NCBI GenBank assembly: GCA_037974335.1
Contig: CM075760.1
Span: 47,388,138 to 47,452,137 of the forward strand
Direction of reading: 5' to 3'
From: Prionace glauca
Lineage: Eukaryota; Chordata; Chondrichthyes; Carcharhiniformes; Carcharhinidae
DNA length: 64,000 nt
Notes under the pieces: generated by a model
Database searches by the model: none
What the model was told of the DNA's origin: nothing
Seen by the model: the letters and a program-made list of their open reading frames with translations, nothing else
Translations under genes and position numbers: made by a program
Shown here: positions 21,440 through 31,811 of the stretch, piece after piece
How positions within the stretch are numbered: position 1 is the stretch's first letter
Layout of the letters: each line of letters starts with the position of its first letter

Positions 21440-21680
21440 CTACACATTTAAGACTTGAATAGCAGGTTAGCTGTAAAGACTCGCATTCTAATCAGTATTC
21501 TGTAAACTGTGTGTGTCTTTATATGCTCTTCTCTGACCAGAACATTCCACACACCTGACGAAGGAATAGCGTTTCCGAAAACTTGTGTGTTTACTAGTAC
21601 ATAAACTGGTTGGACTTTAGCCTGGTGTTGTGAGAATTCTTCCTGCACTGGCACCGTCAGCAGGCCTGGAAAGCTCCAGT
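21440..21680 (+). repeat. Penelope-like 3' region / fold-back repeat half with hammerhead-like core
   Basis: CTGACGA (21555-21561), a GGAA/TTCC stem, then CGAAA (21576-21580), followed by CTGGTTGGACTTTAGCCTGG and TGTTGTGAG. That ending recurs as the arms of the fold-back repeats at 62676 and 63261. Confidence 0.5.
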
Positions 21681-21880
21681 GTACATGGTTCTTCTTATTG
21701 GACAGAATGTGCAAAGGGGCAGTGACCTCAAAGATAAGTTTTTTTCTAAATTTGATAAAAATAACAAGACTACAAAGCTAACGATCAGTTATACCGTGAC
21801 CTCCGATAGCGTCATGTATTCCTGTGCTATGAAACCCATACTGCTACAGAGATATAACGCATGCCGTACAAAAACTCCAC
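21681..21880 (+). pseudogene. TCR V relic (V8 copy 1): FR2 end to RSS
   Basis: DLKDKFFSKFDKNNKTTKLT, then ISYTVTSDSVMYSCAMKP, is the FR3 of a TCR V. The RSS has a damaged heptamer (CATACTG) and a good nonamer ACAAAAACT. The 5' half is replaced by the Penelope-like/fold-back sequence. Confidence 0.65.
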
Positions 21881-22062
21881 ATTGGCAGTTCCAGTTAGCT
21901 GCCAGCAGGACGCGCCCCAATTCAGATTCCACAGTGAGAGTGCCAGAGATTCATCAAATTACAACAAAACACAACACTCAGAAACAACAGCTGATGTGGT
22001 ACAGTTTCACAGTTACATTAGTTGATGATTTTAACTTCCATTTGCAATGGATACAACATTGA

Positions 22063-23000
22063 CAAGTCGGTCTGAGATTCCGTAACTCCCTTGTTTTGAT
22101 TTTCAATGCGTTTCTCTGCCCATTTGTTCCTAACTGTTCTTGCCTTTCCTGGTTTATGGAAATTGTGCGCATTTCCCTTTCCCAGTCTCTAACGTAAACA
22201 TTTAAAGCTTTTTCTGTGACCTTGTGCATTAATTCAGAACCTCTCCAATACAGCTGCTCAGCTTCCCATCCGCATCACTGTTAAAGATTTTGCAAAGTAT
22301 TGAATCATTTACGAACACTGACACTCCTGGTCCGAGTCTACTGGTCCGCAATATGGAATGAAACCACTGTTACACAGAGGCAAAGTTGTAGAATTCCAAT
22401 GTGACATTATTATTGAGTTCAATTCTCTCCAGACCAGGTCTACCTGTGACTACACTATCTATGGTAGCCCCGCCCACAGGTTTCCTGTGCTCTTCTCACC
22501 CTGACCCGTCTCACCTGCGTTGTTTTATTAGAGCTTTTATCGGAGATATTGATTTTTTCTGCTTTCCCCTGCTTGGCACACTTTTGATCAGCAGTCCAAT
22601 GGGGTGGCAAGCTATATTCCCACTCTGAAACAGGATTTCACACACTGCAAAGTTACGAATTGAGGGAGCATCGTGTGGAAATATCTTAGGCCATTCATTA
22701 TTCTATCACTTCTAATGAAGTCGGTGTCTCAACTTAGAAAAAAAAAATCCTTCCCCACCATAACTGCTTTCCCAAACAGGATTCAAAACAAACTCCTTGT
22801 TATGTTGTTGTGAGGATGGATATTGTCATTCTCCATGTTAGAACAAAGCCATCAACGCTCAGGGGACCAGTCGGTTCCTGAAATGACAGTTGAAGGGGAA
22901 AGTAATCCCCTGTCGCCGGATGACCAAATTCACTTTATTCCTTTCATCTCTCGGCCAATTGTATGAATTGTAAATGAAGGAGCTATGAGATCATTGGTTG
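22063..23000. other. Unassigned interval
   Basis: No gene or recognised repeat seen; duplicated at 34600-35530. Confidence 0.5.
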
Positions 23001-23032
23001 CATTGAAGTACATAGAAACTTGAAGCTGATTA

Positions 23033-23040
23033 GACGTCAC
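23033..23040 (+). promoter_or_regulatory. CRE-like motif upstream of V9 copy 1
   Basis: GACGTCAC about 130 bases before the V9 leader ATG, with a second TGATGACA beside it. CRE-like elements are known in TCR V promoters. The copy-2 counterpart (35563-35570) reads GACGTCGC. Confidence 0.35.
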
Positions 23041-23168
23041 CTGATGACATTTTCAGCAGTAAACCAATCAACAGGGGCCCGGATATGACTCAATCTTTTC
23101 CACTCTTGACTAAAAAAACTTCAGATTCAACCCGTTCTGGTCAAATTCGCCGCGAGCTCTCTACAAAC

Positions 23169-24077
23169 ATGTCTCATTTTACTCTGCATTTATTCCTCAC
23201 AGCGGCAGCGCTTTTAACCGGTAGGTTCAGAAATGGATCCACGCTGTGCTACACATCTTTGCCATGCATTATATTCTATCCTGCGCTTCGTTCAGTGCAA
23301 GGGGCAGGGGTGAGTGGACAGGGAATAGATTGATCTCAACATCGAAAAATTATCAGGATCTCGCAGGTCTCAGTACTGAACACTGTTGGGATTAGGCACA
23401 ATTCCCCCATGGAATGAGAGAGAATGAGTTGGTCTCAAGTTGAAGCTCATCTGATACCAGTGAATAACTTTGGCAAATACCACACTTCAAACAGGCAGAC
23501 CGTGAGCTGTTTCCAGTTACAAGAATTGAAGGCGAGGAACTGATCTCGTTAGAAAGAGCAGAATATTTGTGATAGAAGCTTTATTTAATCGCCACAACCA
23601 CCTCCCCTTCCCATCCGCTGAACTGTGAAATATATTTTTGTTGTGCTTTGCGATTTCTTTTTGAGATTATTTCTCAAGAATACGGCATATTCTAGTGGGG
23701 GGTGCGGGTAGGTGGGGGAGACAGAGTAAAGTCGCATTGTTTAGTTTAATATTTCTTTGCTTCCTCACAGGACATTGTGAAGGAGATTCTGTTTCACAGA
23801 CACCGGCTGCAGTCACTGTCACTGAAGGAGATGTTGTTCAGTTACTCTGTAATTACACAGTTACAAGTGGTAGCATTGCTTATTTATTCTGGTACCGACA
23901 GCATTCCAGCGGGTCCATGGAGTTTCTGCTGAAGAGGAATAGATACAGCGACAAAACAGAGACATCCCCAGGGGACCGTTATTCAGCGAAGCTCAATGAT
24001 ACAACCCGCACCGTCCCGCTGCAAGTGTCTAAAACAGAGCTGACAGACTCCGGGGTGTATTACTGCGCACTGAGACC
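23169..24077 (+). CDS. TCR alpha/delta-type V segment, V9 copy 1, apparently functional
   Basis: The leader exon is 23169-23220 (MSHFTLHLFLTAAALLTG, donor GTAGGT, phase 1), then a 550-base intron. The V exon is 23771-24077 after TTCCTCACAG: GDSVSQTPAAVTVTEGDVVQ, LLCNYTVTSGSIAYLFWYRQ, HSSGSMEFLLKRNRYSDKTE, then TELTDSGVYYCALRP. C-W-C and YYC are intact and the frame is open. FR2 LFWYRQ and FR3 are TRAV/TRDV-like, grouping it with V2 and V7. The heptamer is CACAGAG, one base off consensus outside the critical CAC. The copy at 35699 differs by 13 bases in the V exon (11 amino-acid changing). Confidence 0.93.
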
Positions 24078-24116
24078 CACAGAGACACAGAGCTGGGCTG
24101 AACCTGTACAAAAACT
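24078..24116 (+). other. 23-RSS of V9 copy 1
   Basis: CACAGAG (24078-24084), 23-base spacer, ACAAAAACT (24108-24116). Confidence 0.88.
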
Positions 24117-24803
24117 CTCAGAGCCTCACGCAACGTAACGGAGCGTGAGGCAAACTTTGGATCAGAGTGAGTCTGAAATGGAACCTGAAATCGTAGCGAT
24201 TTCTCATTTTTTACTGAGAATATTTTTATTAATAACAAATATATTGCAAAATTAAAACATCGAGACACTTAAAAGAATGAGCTTGAGAATATTTTTGTAA
24301 GTTTTAATGTCCCGAAGTGTTTTATGTAATAAACACAGCAGCTATTTTTGGACTCATAATGATATTATTTCATTCAGTAATATTGCAGTGCTCTGGCTGT
24401 GTCAGTCATTGTGATTGGTGAACACATTCCGAACAGGATGTTTCTCTTGCTCTTTTTGGAAACAGTGACCATGTGGCACCTCCACCTGAGGGGGAAGACG
24501 GTACCCCAGATTTAACAGGTCATCGAGAGGCTGACAGCTCTGACGGTGCAGCATTTCTAAACACTGCGCTGTCTCCTCGGTAAGTTCCCAGAGTGTTGTT
24601 CCGGATAGACTGCCGGTTTCTCCTGGGGTGGAAAGAATCTGTAAAGGGACTGAAGACAGAATCCGGGAGGTCCCAGTGCGTGGTGACCACTCATTAACCT
24701 ATTCTGGAAAAAAAACAAACTGAAATAACGGAAATGAAATTAAAAATGAAAATGATCGGTTCCCCTGGAAACAGAAAGACAATGAACGCAACCTGTACAA
24801 ACA

Positions 24804-25708
24804 GGTATCCCTCGTAAAACGAGATCGAACTTTTACTGATGTAGCGCCTTTCACAGACTCCAGAGGTCAAATGGGACTTGCGAACCTAAGGAATTTCATT
24901 TTCATTATAGTTGTTGTGGTTACAAACTTCATCACTGCAGGAGGCAGTGAGAATGTTTAATTCTCAGTCAGAAATTCTCGTCACTCTGACCCTGGAGTAA
25001 AGGGAATGGGGAATTTAAGTATGTGCCAGTTACATTGAACTTGTCACAAATTTGAACCAAATAATGGACACCTTTCTCACTCTCTCTTTTCACCCATCCT
25101 CGCTCTTTCTCCTTCTGCCATATTGAGGATCCATATTGAGGATCCATATTGTCCTAAGCGTCTTACTCAGACTACCAAGTGACATTAGAATACAATGCTC
25201 TATAGAGTTCCATCTCTAATCTCCTGTCCGCCCACCATCACCCTCCCCCTTCATTCCTCCAGGCATCATGCCCTGACATGGCCCTAGGTGACCACAGATT
25301 TCCATTAGATTGCTCCATGATTCTGCCTGACAAATTACTGCAGTGGCTTTCATTACCTCCTGCAGTATGTGTGAGCAGGAAACTCTCTTGTTCTCACCAC
25401 CTGTCATTAAGCATACTGGAAGAATTCAGACCCTGATATTCAACATTTGGTGGCGAGGTGAAGAACACACCTCAGTAGCCAAAAGGCTGCAAAGCGGCTT
25501 CGAACCCAAAACTTCTTGTCCAGAAGACCTTCAGTGCCGGATCTTCCGTAATTCACTTACAAACTCTTGCTCTAAATACACTGCGGTTTGTGGTGTGAAG
25601 ACGCACAGATATTTCCTGTAATATCAATGAGTGAAGTGCTCGGCCATTTTAGGGAGAGTGAAGAGGAACAGCATTTGCTTGAATTTGGAAACCCCTTAGG
25701 GCAGACCC
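24804..25708. other. Single-copy spacer between the segmental copies
   Basis: No V segment seen. Contains a three-fold short repeat (ATTGAGGATCCAT, 25123-25150). Otherwise nothing recognised. Confidence 0.5.
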
Positions 25709-25877
25709 CTTGAAAAGTGAGCATAGGGAATGCTGTGCCCGCCAGTGTCTCTGGTCAACGCGCCCACCTAATGAGAATTATGGATGCAGACACTTCAGGT
25801 TCCGTTTGTGCCTCCTGGCTTGTCTTGTGTTATAGGAGTGGGTGCTGCAGCTGTTCCGGAACTGCAACTTGGAGCGA

Positions 25878-25916
25878 GGTTTTTGTACAGCGACTATCGT
25901 GTTTTGTCTCAGTGTG
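25878..25916 (-). other. 23-RSS of V4 copy 2
   Basis: CACACTG (25910-25916), 23-base spacer, ACAAAAACC (25878-25886). Confidence 0.9.
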
Positions 25917-26353
25917 AGGCTCAATCGCACAGTAATAAACTGCAGCATCCGCGTTCTCCGTGTTTTCAATGAGCAACTGGCCGCGTTTCGCAGTGGTATC
26001 GAGATTCAGTTCAAAACGACCGCTTCGGCCTCTGCCAGCACCCTGCGTTATAATCCACTCCAGTCCCTCACTGGGTTTCTGTTTGTACCAATGCATCGCA
26101 TAAAAGCTGGATACCTCGTAACTACAATCTAACTGCACGGAATCCCCTCTCTGGACACTTTTCCAAGCGGGGGATTGAAGGACACGGTCCGAGAGACATG
26201 GACCTGGAATAAAATTCACATGATGAATCATTGAAAAAACATGAAAATAAAATTAACAATCAATTTTTGTTATTGGGTCCAACTCTTGTCCGTACATGTT
26301 AGCATCACCAGAATGAGAGGCAACAGATATAATTGCACAATGCAGTACATCAT
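25917..26353 (-). CDS. TCR V segment, V4 copy 2, apparently functional
   Basis: Leader 26296-26353 and V exon 25917-26203 with the same splice sites as copy 1. The protein has VSSFYAMHWYKQKPSEGLEW, then IITQGAGRGRSGRFELN and DAAVYYCAIEP. C-W-C and YYC are intact. Relative to copy 1, CDR1 has S to H and CDR2 has RRTS to TQGA. Six of twelve bases in those four CDR2 codons differ and every one of those codons changes its amino acid; elsewhere the exon has nine differences in 275 bases. Confidence 0.9.
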
Positions 26354-26764
26354 TGCATTTGAAATCTCAATAAGAAACCCGCACACAGTTCACAGCAGAA
26401 GGAAGTGAATGGGGAGGGGACATTGAAATGTCGGCTGATTTATGTCAGTGACGCCCACACAAATCTAGCTCATGTAGATTTGCCGCCCTTGCATTTCCCG
26501 GAAATGGATGCTATTGATCTGCTGTAAGTACAACCTTTATCTATAGCTACTCATTTTACCGGTGGTTCATATTTGAACATATGAATTGTGTAAAGAGTAG
26601 TCGTGTCTTCCCTTCCCAGTGAGGGAAAGTGAAAGGAACCACATCCCTTTGTCATCTTGACTGAGAGAAATAGCCAGTAATCGAACTCTGTCAATCCCTT
26701 TACAGTGTGAATCGATCCTGAGGAACCGTAGTTAAGGAAAGACAAAATACGGAAAATTCAAACA

Positions 26765-27060
26765 GCTATTTCCCAGTAAAACTGCTGCCTCACAGTGCCA
26801 CAGACCAGAGTTCGATTCCCGGCTTGGGTCACTGCCTGTTCAGAGTCTGCACGTTCCCCCCGGGTCTCCGTGGGTTTCCACTGGCTGCTCTGGTTTCCTC
26901 CACCAGTCGGAAAGACAAGGTGGTTCGGTACATTGGCCATGCCAAATTCTCTCTCAGTGTATCCAAAAAGGCGCCTGAGTCTGGTGACTAGGGGATTTAT
27001 GCAATAGCGTATTTGCAGATGTTAATGTAAGCCTACACGTGACACTAATAAATAATTGTT
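26765..27060 (+). mobile_element. V-SINE copy (segmental copy 2)
   Basis: Counterpart of 14264-14535, slightly better preserved core (GGTCTCCGTGGGTTTCCACT). Confidence 0.8.
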
Positions 27061-27409
27061 AAAGTGAATAAAGTATGACTGTGGATATACGCTTCATAAA
27101 ATAGTCAGCACATCGGGGAAAATCTAATTGCTGTTTTCTTATAAGATGGAAGAAAACTGTGAGAAAGTGCACTCTAACTCGACATTTGGAACTGGGCGCT
27201 TTTGTGAATAAAGTCCACATATTAACCGCTACAAGACACAAACAATGCGGAGGACCAAGTTCAATGAATGTGAATAGTTTTAGCATTCCAACAGTAATAC
27301 CAGCTTTGACAACTCGTAACATCTGTTTTGAAACGACATACGTTTGCTATCAATGCTAAGATACTATTTCTGTTTCGACATTTGTCCTTTTAATTATTTT
27401 TTTTCATTT

Positions 27410-27572
27410 AGTTCATTGGCCAAGCTAAATTGCCCTAGTGTCAGGGGCATTAGCGAGATGGATGCGTGCGGTTATGGGAATAGGGCCTGGAAGGGATTGT
27501 GACCGGTACAGACTCGATGGGCCGAATATCCTTCTTCTGTACTCTAAGGATTCTATGATTCTGTGAGTCTAT
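27410..27572 (+). mobile_element. V-SINE 3' part (segmental copy 2)
   Basis: Counterpart of 14874-15030. Confidence 0.75.
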
Positions 27573-27824
27573 GAATATTGTTGCCGGTTGCTGTTGCGAG
27601 TCTGAAATTCGGCTCGACACTTCCCTCTGCTGGCGGCGATGTTTCACTGTAAAGTGCCGCATTCCACCACCTGTCAGTCTTCAGGACTCAAGTTTGTGTT
27701 GAACAATTTACGGTCATGAATTCTATCACGATTTTATTGATGCCCTTTATTCAGATTTTAGACTGCGCCTGGAGAGGAGAATCTTTTCTTATGAGCCGCC
27801 CTCCTCCAGACAAAAAAAACTTTT

Positions 27825-27945
27825 TCCAGACCTGGCTCATGGGGCTCCTGTCACTCAGCCGGTATCCTCAGCAATTCAGACAGAAGGAGAAGCGGTGGCT
27901 TCACAATGTATCTGTAACACGACATTCTACTCCCTGAAAATGGGA
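27825..27945 (+). pseudogene. TCR V relic (V10 copy 2)
   Basis: Same FR1-CDR1 fragment as at 15285; FR2 onwards absent. Confidence 0.55.
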
Positions 27946-28531
27946 CATTCTGAACACATCAATTAACTCGCTTTGATACCTTCTTGTTTATAAGTAAAAG
28001 ATACAAATTAATCCTGGCGCTATTCTGATGTAGAATTTCTGCTTTTACTGCAGAGACCTGGCGTTCACCCGAATTCGTCATCCCCAGGATTTGAATAGAG
28101 AACTCTCGCAATGATTTCCGCAGATTTAGCATCGTTTCCCCAAATACATATCAAAAGTAACGAAGTCAGGATCTGAAAAACTCCAATTTAACATTCTGGG
28201 CATCATTTGTGTCTTGGTACACAGAGGAAAGAACAAAGAAAATTTCAGCACGAGAACAGGCCCTCCGGGTGCACTGACGATGGTGCCAGACTGAACTAAA
28301 ACGCCCTGCCCTTCCGGGGACCGTATCCTTCTATTCAGACAAATCCATGAACAGGATGGGAATATGTCACAGTAAACCCCGAATCCACTCAACATTAATA
28401 TCTGAGCGTGCAATTTAAAAGCATTTGTAGACAGACGGCGCCAAGTTCAAACCCCAGCGTCACAACTTAAACCTGTATGGATGGTAGGCTTGTGAGGTCA
28501 CGATGGACTCCCCCCACCCCCCAGCCCCGCC

Positions 28532-28553
28532 CTCCCTCTCTCTCTCTCTCTGT

Positions 28554-28583
<30 letters not shown>
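28532..28583 (+). repeat. (CT)n(CA)n microsatellite
   Basis: Counterpart of 15997-16065, shorter. Confidence 0.95.
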
Positions 28584-28586
<3 letters not shown>

Positions 28587-28671
28587 CAATCAGCTGAACC
28601 AAGACCGTGTTCTCTCTTTCTCAATCTCTGACTCATTCCATTCCCATTCACTGAGGGGGATTCAGTCGGAC

Positions 28672-29160
28672 ATGTTTCTGCTAATACTGGCCGTTCTCCT
28701 GCACTGTAAGTACTGGAAAACCTTCATCAAACCAGATAAACATATTGGTGGCAACTTAATTAACAATCTGAAAGATCCATGCGATGCGTAGAATAAGTTC
28801 CTCAAATTACCGCAGATACAAACACATTTACATTAACTCTTGACATTTAATTCCTCGATCTTCACAGGTGGACGCTGCGCTGATCCAGTAACTCAGTCAC
28901 CAGTGACAATAACCGCATCAGAAGGAGGTTCGGTACAGTTAGATTGTAACTATACAGTCCAGGGTATGTACAGCATGCAATGGTATCAGCAGAAACCCGC
29001 GGGGCCACCGACATGGATCATTTCTAAAGTATTAACTCTGAAGGATGATGAAGTTTCAGGACGATACCTGGCGGCTGCTGACAGGTCTGAGCAGAAGGGT
29101 TACCTCAATATCAGCGCCCTCAATGTGGAGGACGGGGCGGTCTATTACTGCGCAGTGAAG
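28672..29160 (+). CDS. TCR V segment, V5 copy 2, open frame but defective RSS
   Basis: Leader 28672-28705 and V exon 28868-29160 with the same splice sites as copy 1. The V domain is open: ASEGGSVQLDCNYTVQGMYS, MQWYQQKPAGPPTWII, VEDGAVYYCAVK. Six substitutions separate the V exons (three change amino acids: D to G, K to N, S to G). The heptamer at 29161 is CATAGTG; since the first three bases CAC are required for RAG cutting, this copy is probably not rearrangeable despite an intact coding part. Confidence 0.9.
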
Positions 29161-29198
29161 CATAGTGTCAGATTACAGCTAAACCCCATACAAAAACC
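29161..29198 (+). other. Damaged RSS of V5 copy 2
   Basis: CATAGTG (29161-29167) in place of CACAGTG; spacer 22; nonamer ACAAAAACC intact (29190-29198). Confidence 0.88.
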
Positions 29199-29673
29199 TC
29201 AGAGAGTATTCACTGCTCCACGAAGTTTCCTTCTGCGCGAATGCAGTCAGGTCTGTTTACCGGGTATTTTGTCCGGATTGAGATCGGCAGAGAAGCGGTT
29301 TGGGAAAACTAGAAGCTAATCTCCATGTCGCGATTTATGTACTAAACTGAAACAATGAGTATCTAGCTACCAGCTAAAGGAAGCAGTGGAGTTAATATGA
29401 TAGAAAATTGCAGGCTGATCTTCCTGAATTGTTAACTCAAATAAGCCCAGGGACACCTGTAACAAAATGCAGAACAGATCAAAATCTTTTGTCGTATTTA
29501 ACAAATGAGATGTCGAATAGCCGCCACAGAGACTCACCCAGCAACACCACAATTATTCTAAATCTGGGACACAGAAACTCACCCAACAACACGAAGATAA
29601 TCGAGTGTATTATGTAGTGTTGAACTGCCTCCCTGAAGCTCTGCGGCCTCTGAGGTTTCAGGTACACCCATTC

Positions 29674-30470
29674 TGCTGTTAGTGAGGGAGTTCCAGGGTT
29701 TGAACCCAGTGAGGGTGAAGGAACAACGATATATTTCCAGGAAAGGATGTGAAATAACTTGAAAGGGAACCTCTAGGTCGTGGTATTCCCATGTGCCTGC
29801 TGCCCTTGTCCCCCTAGATGGAAGTGGTCGTGTGTTTGGATTGCGCTGCCTAAAAAAACGTTTGTGAGTTTCTGCAGTGTTTCTTGTAGAATGTACACAC
29901 GGCTACCACTGTTCTTCGGTGGTGGCAGGAATGAATGTTTTCGGAATGGTGAGCAATCAAGCGGACTGTTTTGTCCTGTATTGTGTCGAGTTTATTGACT
30001 TGTTGGAGCCACATTATCCACGTAAGTAGGAAGCATTCCACTTTCACTCCTGACTTGTACCTTATAGATGGTGGATATGCTGTGGGGAGTCACACTGCGA
30101 ATTACTCTTCGCAGGATTCTCAACCTTTGATCTGCTCTGGTAGCCACGGTCCTGGGTCCAGTTCAGTTTTCAGTCAAATCCCAGGATGTTGATGGGCTGG
30201 GGCGGGTGTGGGGTGGGGTAGATGTGGAATAAGCGATGGCAATGTTATTGAATGTCAAGGAAAGTTTTTTTTAGACCCTCTCTTTATAGAGGTGGTCAAT
30301 GCCTGGAACTTGTGTGACGTGAATATTGTTTGCACTTCTCAGGTCAAACCTAAGTATTGTCCAGGTCTTGCTGCATTTGGGCATAGACCAAATGTCTGAT
30401 TCCAGACAGTGGAGTGTCATCCTTAAATTCAAGAATGTGAATGATTTCGTCGCCAGAAAGCCCACTCTCA
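29674..30470 (-). mobile_element. Non-LTR RT fragment, subfamily H (copy 2)
   Basis: Minus strand NKLDTIQDKTVRLIAHHSEN, then IHSCHHRRTVVAVCTFYKKH. Counterpart of 17155-17950. Confidence 0.75.
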
Positions 30471-30699
30471 CCGAGTGAATGTTTCTTCAATCGGATCGGT
30501 TATGGCCTGATTGTCAATATGACTGAGCAAAGTCGATGTTAGGAATTGCAAAGCCCAGAGCAACCTCGTTCACTTGCTTCATTTCCTGCTCTCGCTCTGA
30601 CATGTCTTGCCTGCAGTGTGCTATTCGTATGATCGCTGCAGCAACTGTAAACAGGTGTGAGGGTGTTGTACAGTAACTGCCATCTTTCCTCTCAGTGTG

Positions 30700-31115
30700 A
30701 GCCGTATCGCACAGTAATACACAGCAGTATCCACGCTCTCCGTGTCTTCACTAACCAACTGACCCAATTTGCCCGCAGTGGAAAGTTTCAATTCAAATCA
30801 GTCCTTTTCTCTTCGCCAACCGAGTATCTGCTTATTATCCACTGACGTCCTTGATGGGGCTTTTGCCTGTACCAATACAGTCCAAAAATGCTGGACATAT
30901 AAACAGCTGCAGTTTATCTGTGCTGAATCCCCGCTCTGGACTGTTTTCGCTGCTGGAGTTTATGAAACTTGGTCCGAGTGATATCGACCTATGAAAACAT
31001 TCAGTCAATGAAACACTGGAGCAAAATTAATATAAATATACAGACCCACAAGTTATAGAATAAATATCAGGCATTTAAAAGTTGGCATCACCAGAATGAC
31101 GAGGAATAGATTCAT
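30700..31115 (-). pseudogene. TCR V pseudogene, V6 copy 2
   Basis: Counterpart of 18181-18595 with the same FR3 frameshift. It also carries a further length change in CDR1 (the region after GGACAT near 30894), making the exon one base longer. The heptamer is CACACTG at 30693-30699. Confidence 0.85.
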
Positions 31116-31134
31116 TTGCACTGTGTGATACAAA

Positions 31135-31518
31135 AGCATTGTTCAAAACCGGGAGCCATCTCGTTAACCCCATAACTATGGGCTCTGAGCAGATACTGGG
31201 GAGCTCGCTGTGGATACTGGCGATACCAGAACAGGCTATAGTCTATAGTTGAACTCGATAGAGAGTAATTGCAGAGTATTGCTGCATCTTCAGCCTCTGC
31301 TGCTTCAACTCCTGATTCTGACTGGGAAACTGAGTCTCCGTTACTCATCTCTGAAAATAAACAGCAGACGGACAATGGATTAGGATTAAGAGGAAGACAA
31401 TAATCAGACAGCGATGGGAAAAGGAAATTCTGGGATCGCGATATATTTTAGGAATGTCCCAGTTTCACTGACTTGCGATCAGGGCAATAACCAGAGTTAG
31501 AAATATTTTCACCCCCAT
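31135..31518 (-). pseudogene. TCR V pseudogene, V7 copy 2, truncated in FR3
   Basis: Leader 31473-31518 and V exon from 31350. Same truncation and fusion to the V6 flank as copy 1; EDAAILCNYSLSSSTIDY replaces EDSAILCNYFLSSSTIDY. Confidence 0.85.
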
Positions 31519-31811
31519 GGTTCCAGTCTGAACTCCAGGAACAGAAACACGAATCTCTGACTGTAACCGACTTGGAATGTGAGAATATGACAGAGCAAGG
31601 AGTATGCAATACCATTGGCTGGGGTTTATTTCCTCTCCCATTTTATACCGGTCAATAGAAACTTTCTGAAGAAGGAGGCCGTGATGTTTTGTAAGTGATC
31701 ACAGAACGCCCTCCCGTGGACAGTACAACAGCATCAGAAACAGACACAGAACCAAGAGTCCAGATAGATACATTCCGAGAAATATAGAGACACAGAAATA
31801 TCCAGTACTGC

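Larger units (their letters stand above)
13208..24803 (+). repeat. Segmental duplication, copy 1
   Basis: Direct tandem partner of 25709-37303 (offset 12.50-12.53 kb). All V segments, SINEs and LINEs inside recur in the same order and orientation, including an inserted LINE (19619) and a Penelope-like fragment (20905), so those insertions predate the duplication. The 905 bases between the copies are single-copy in this window. Confidence 0.95.
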
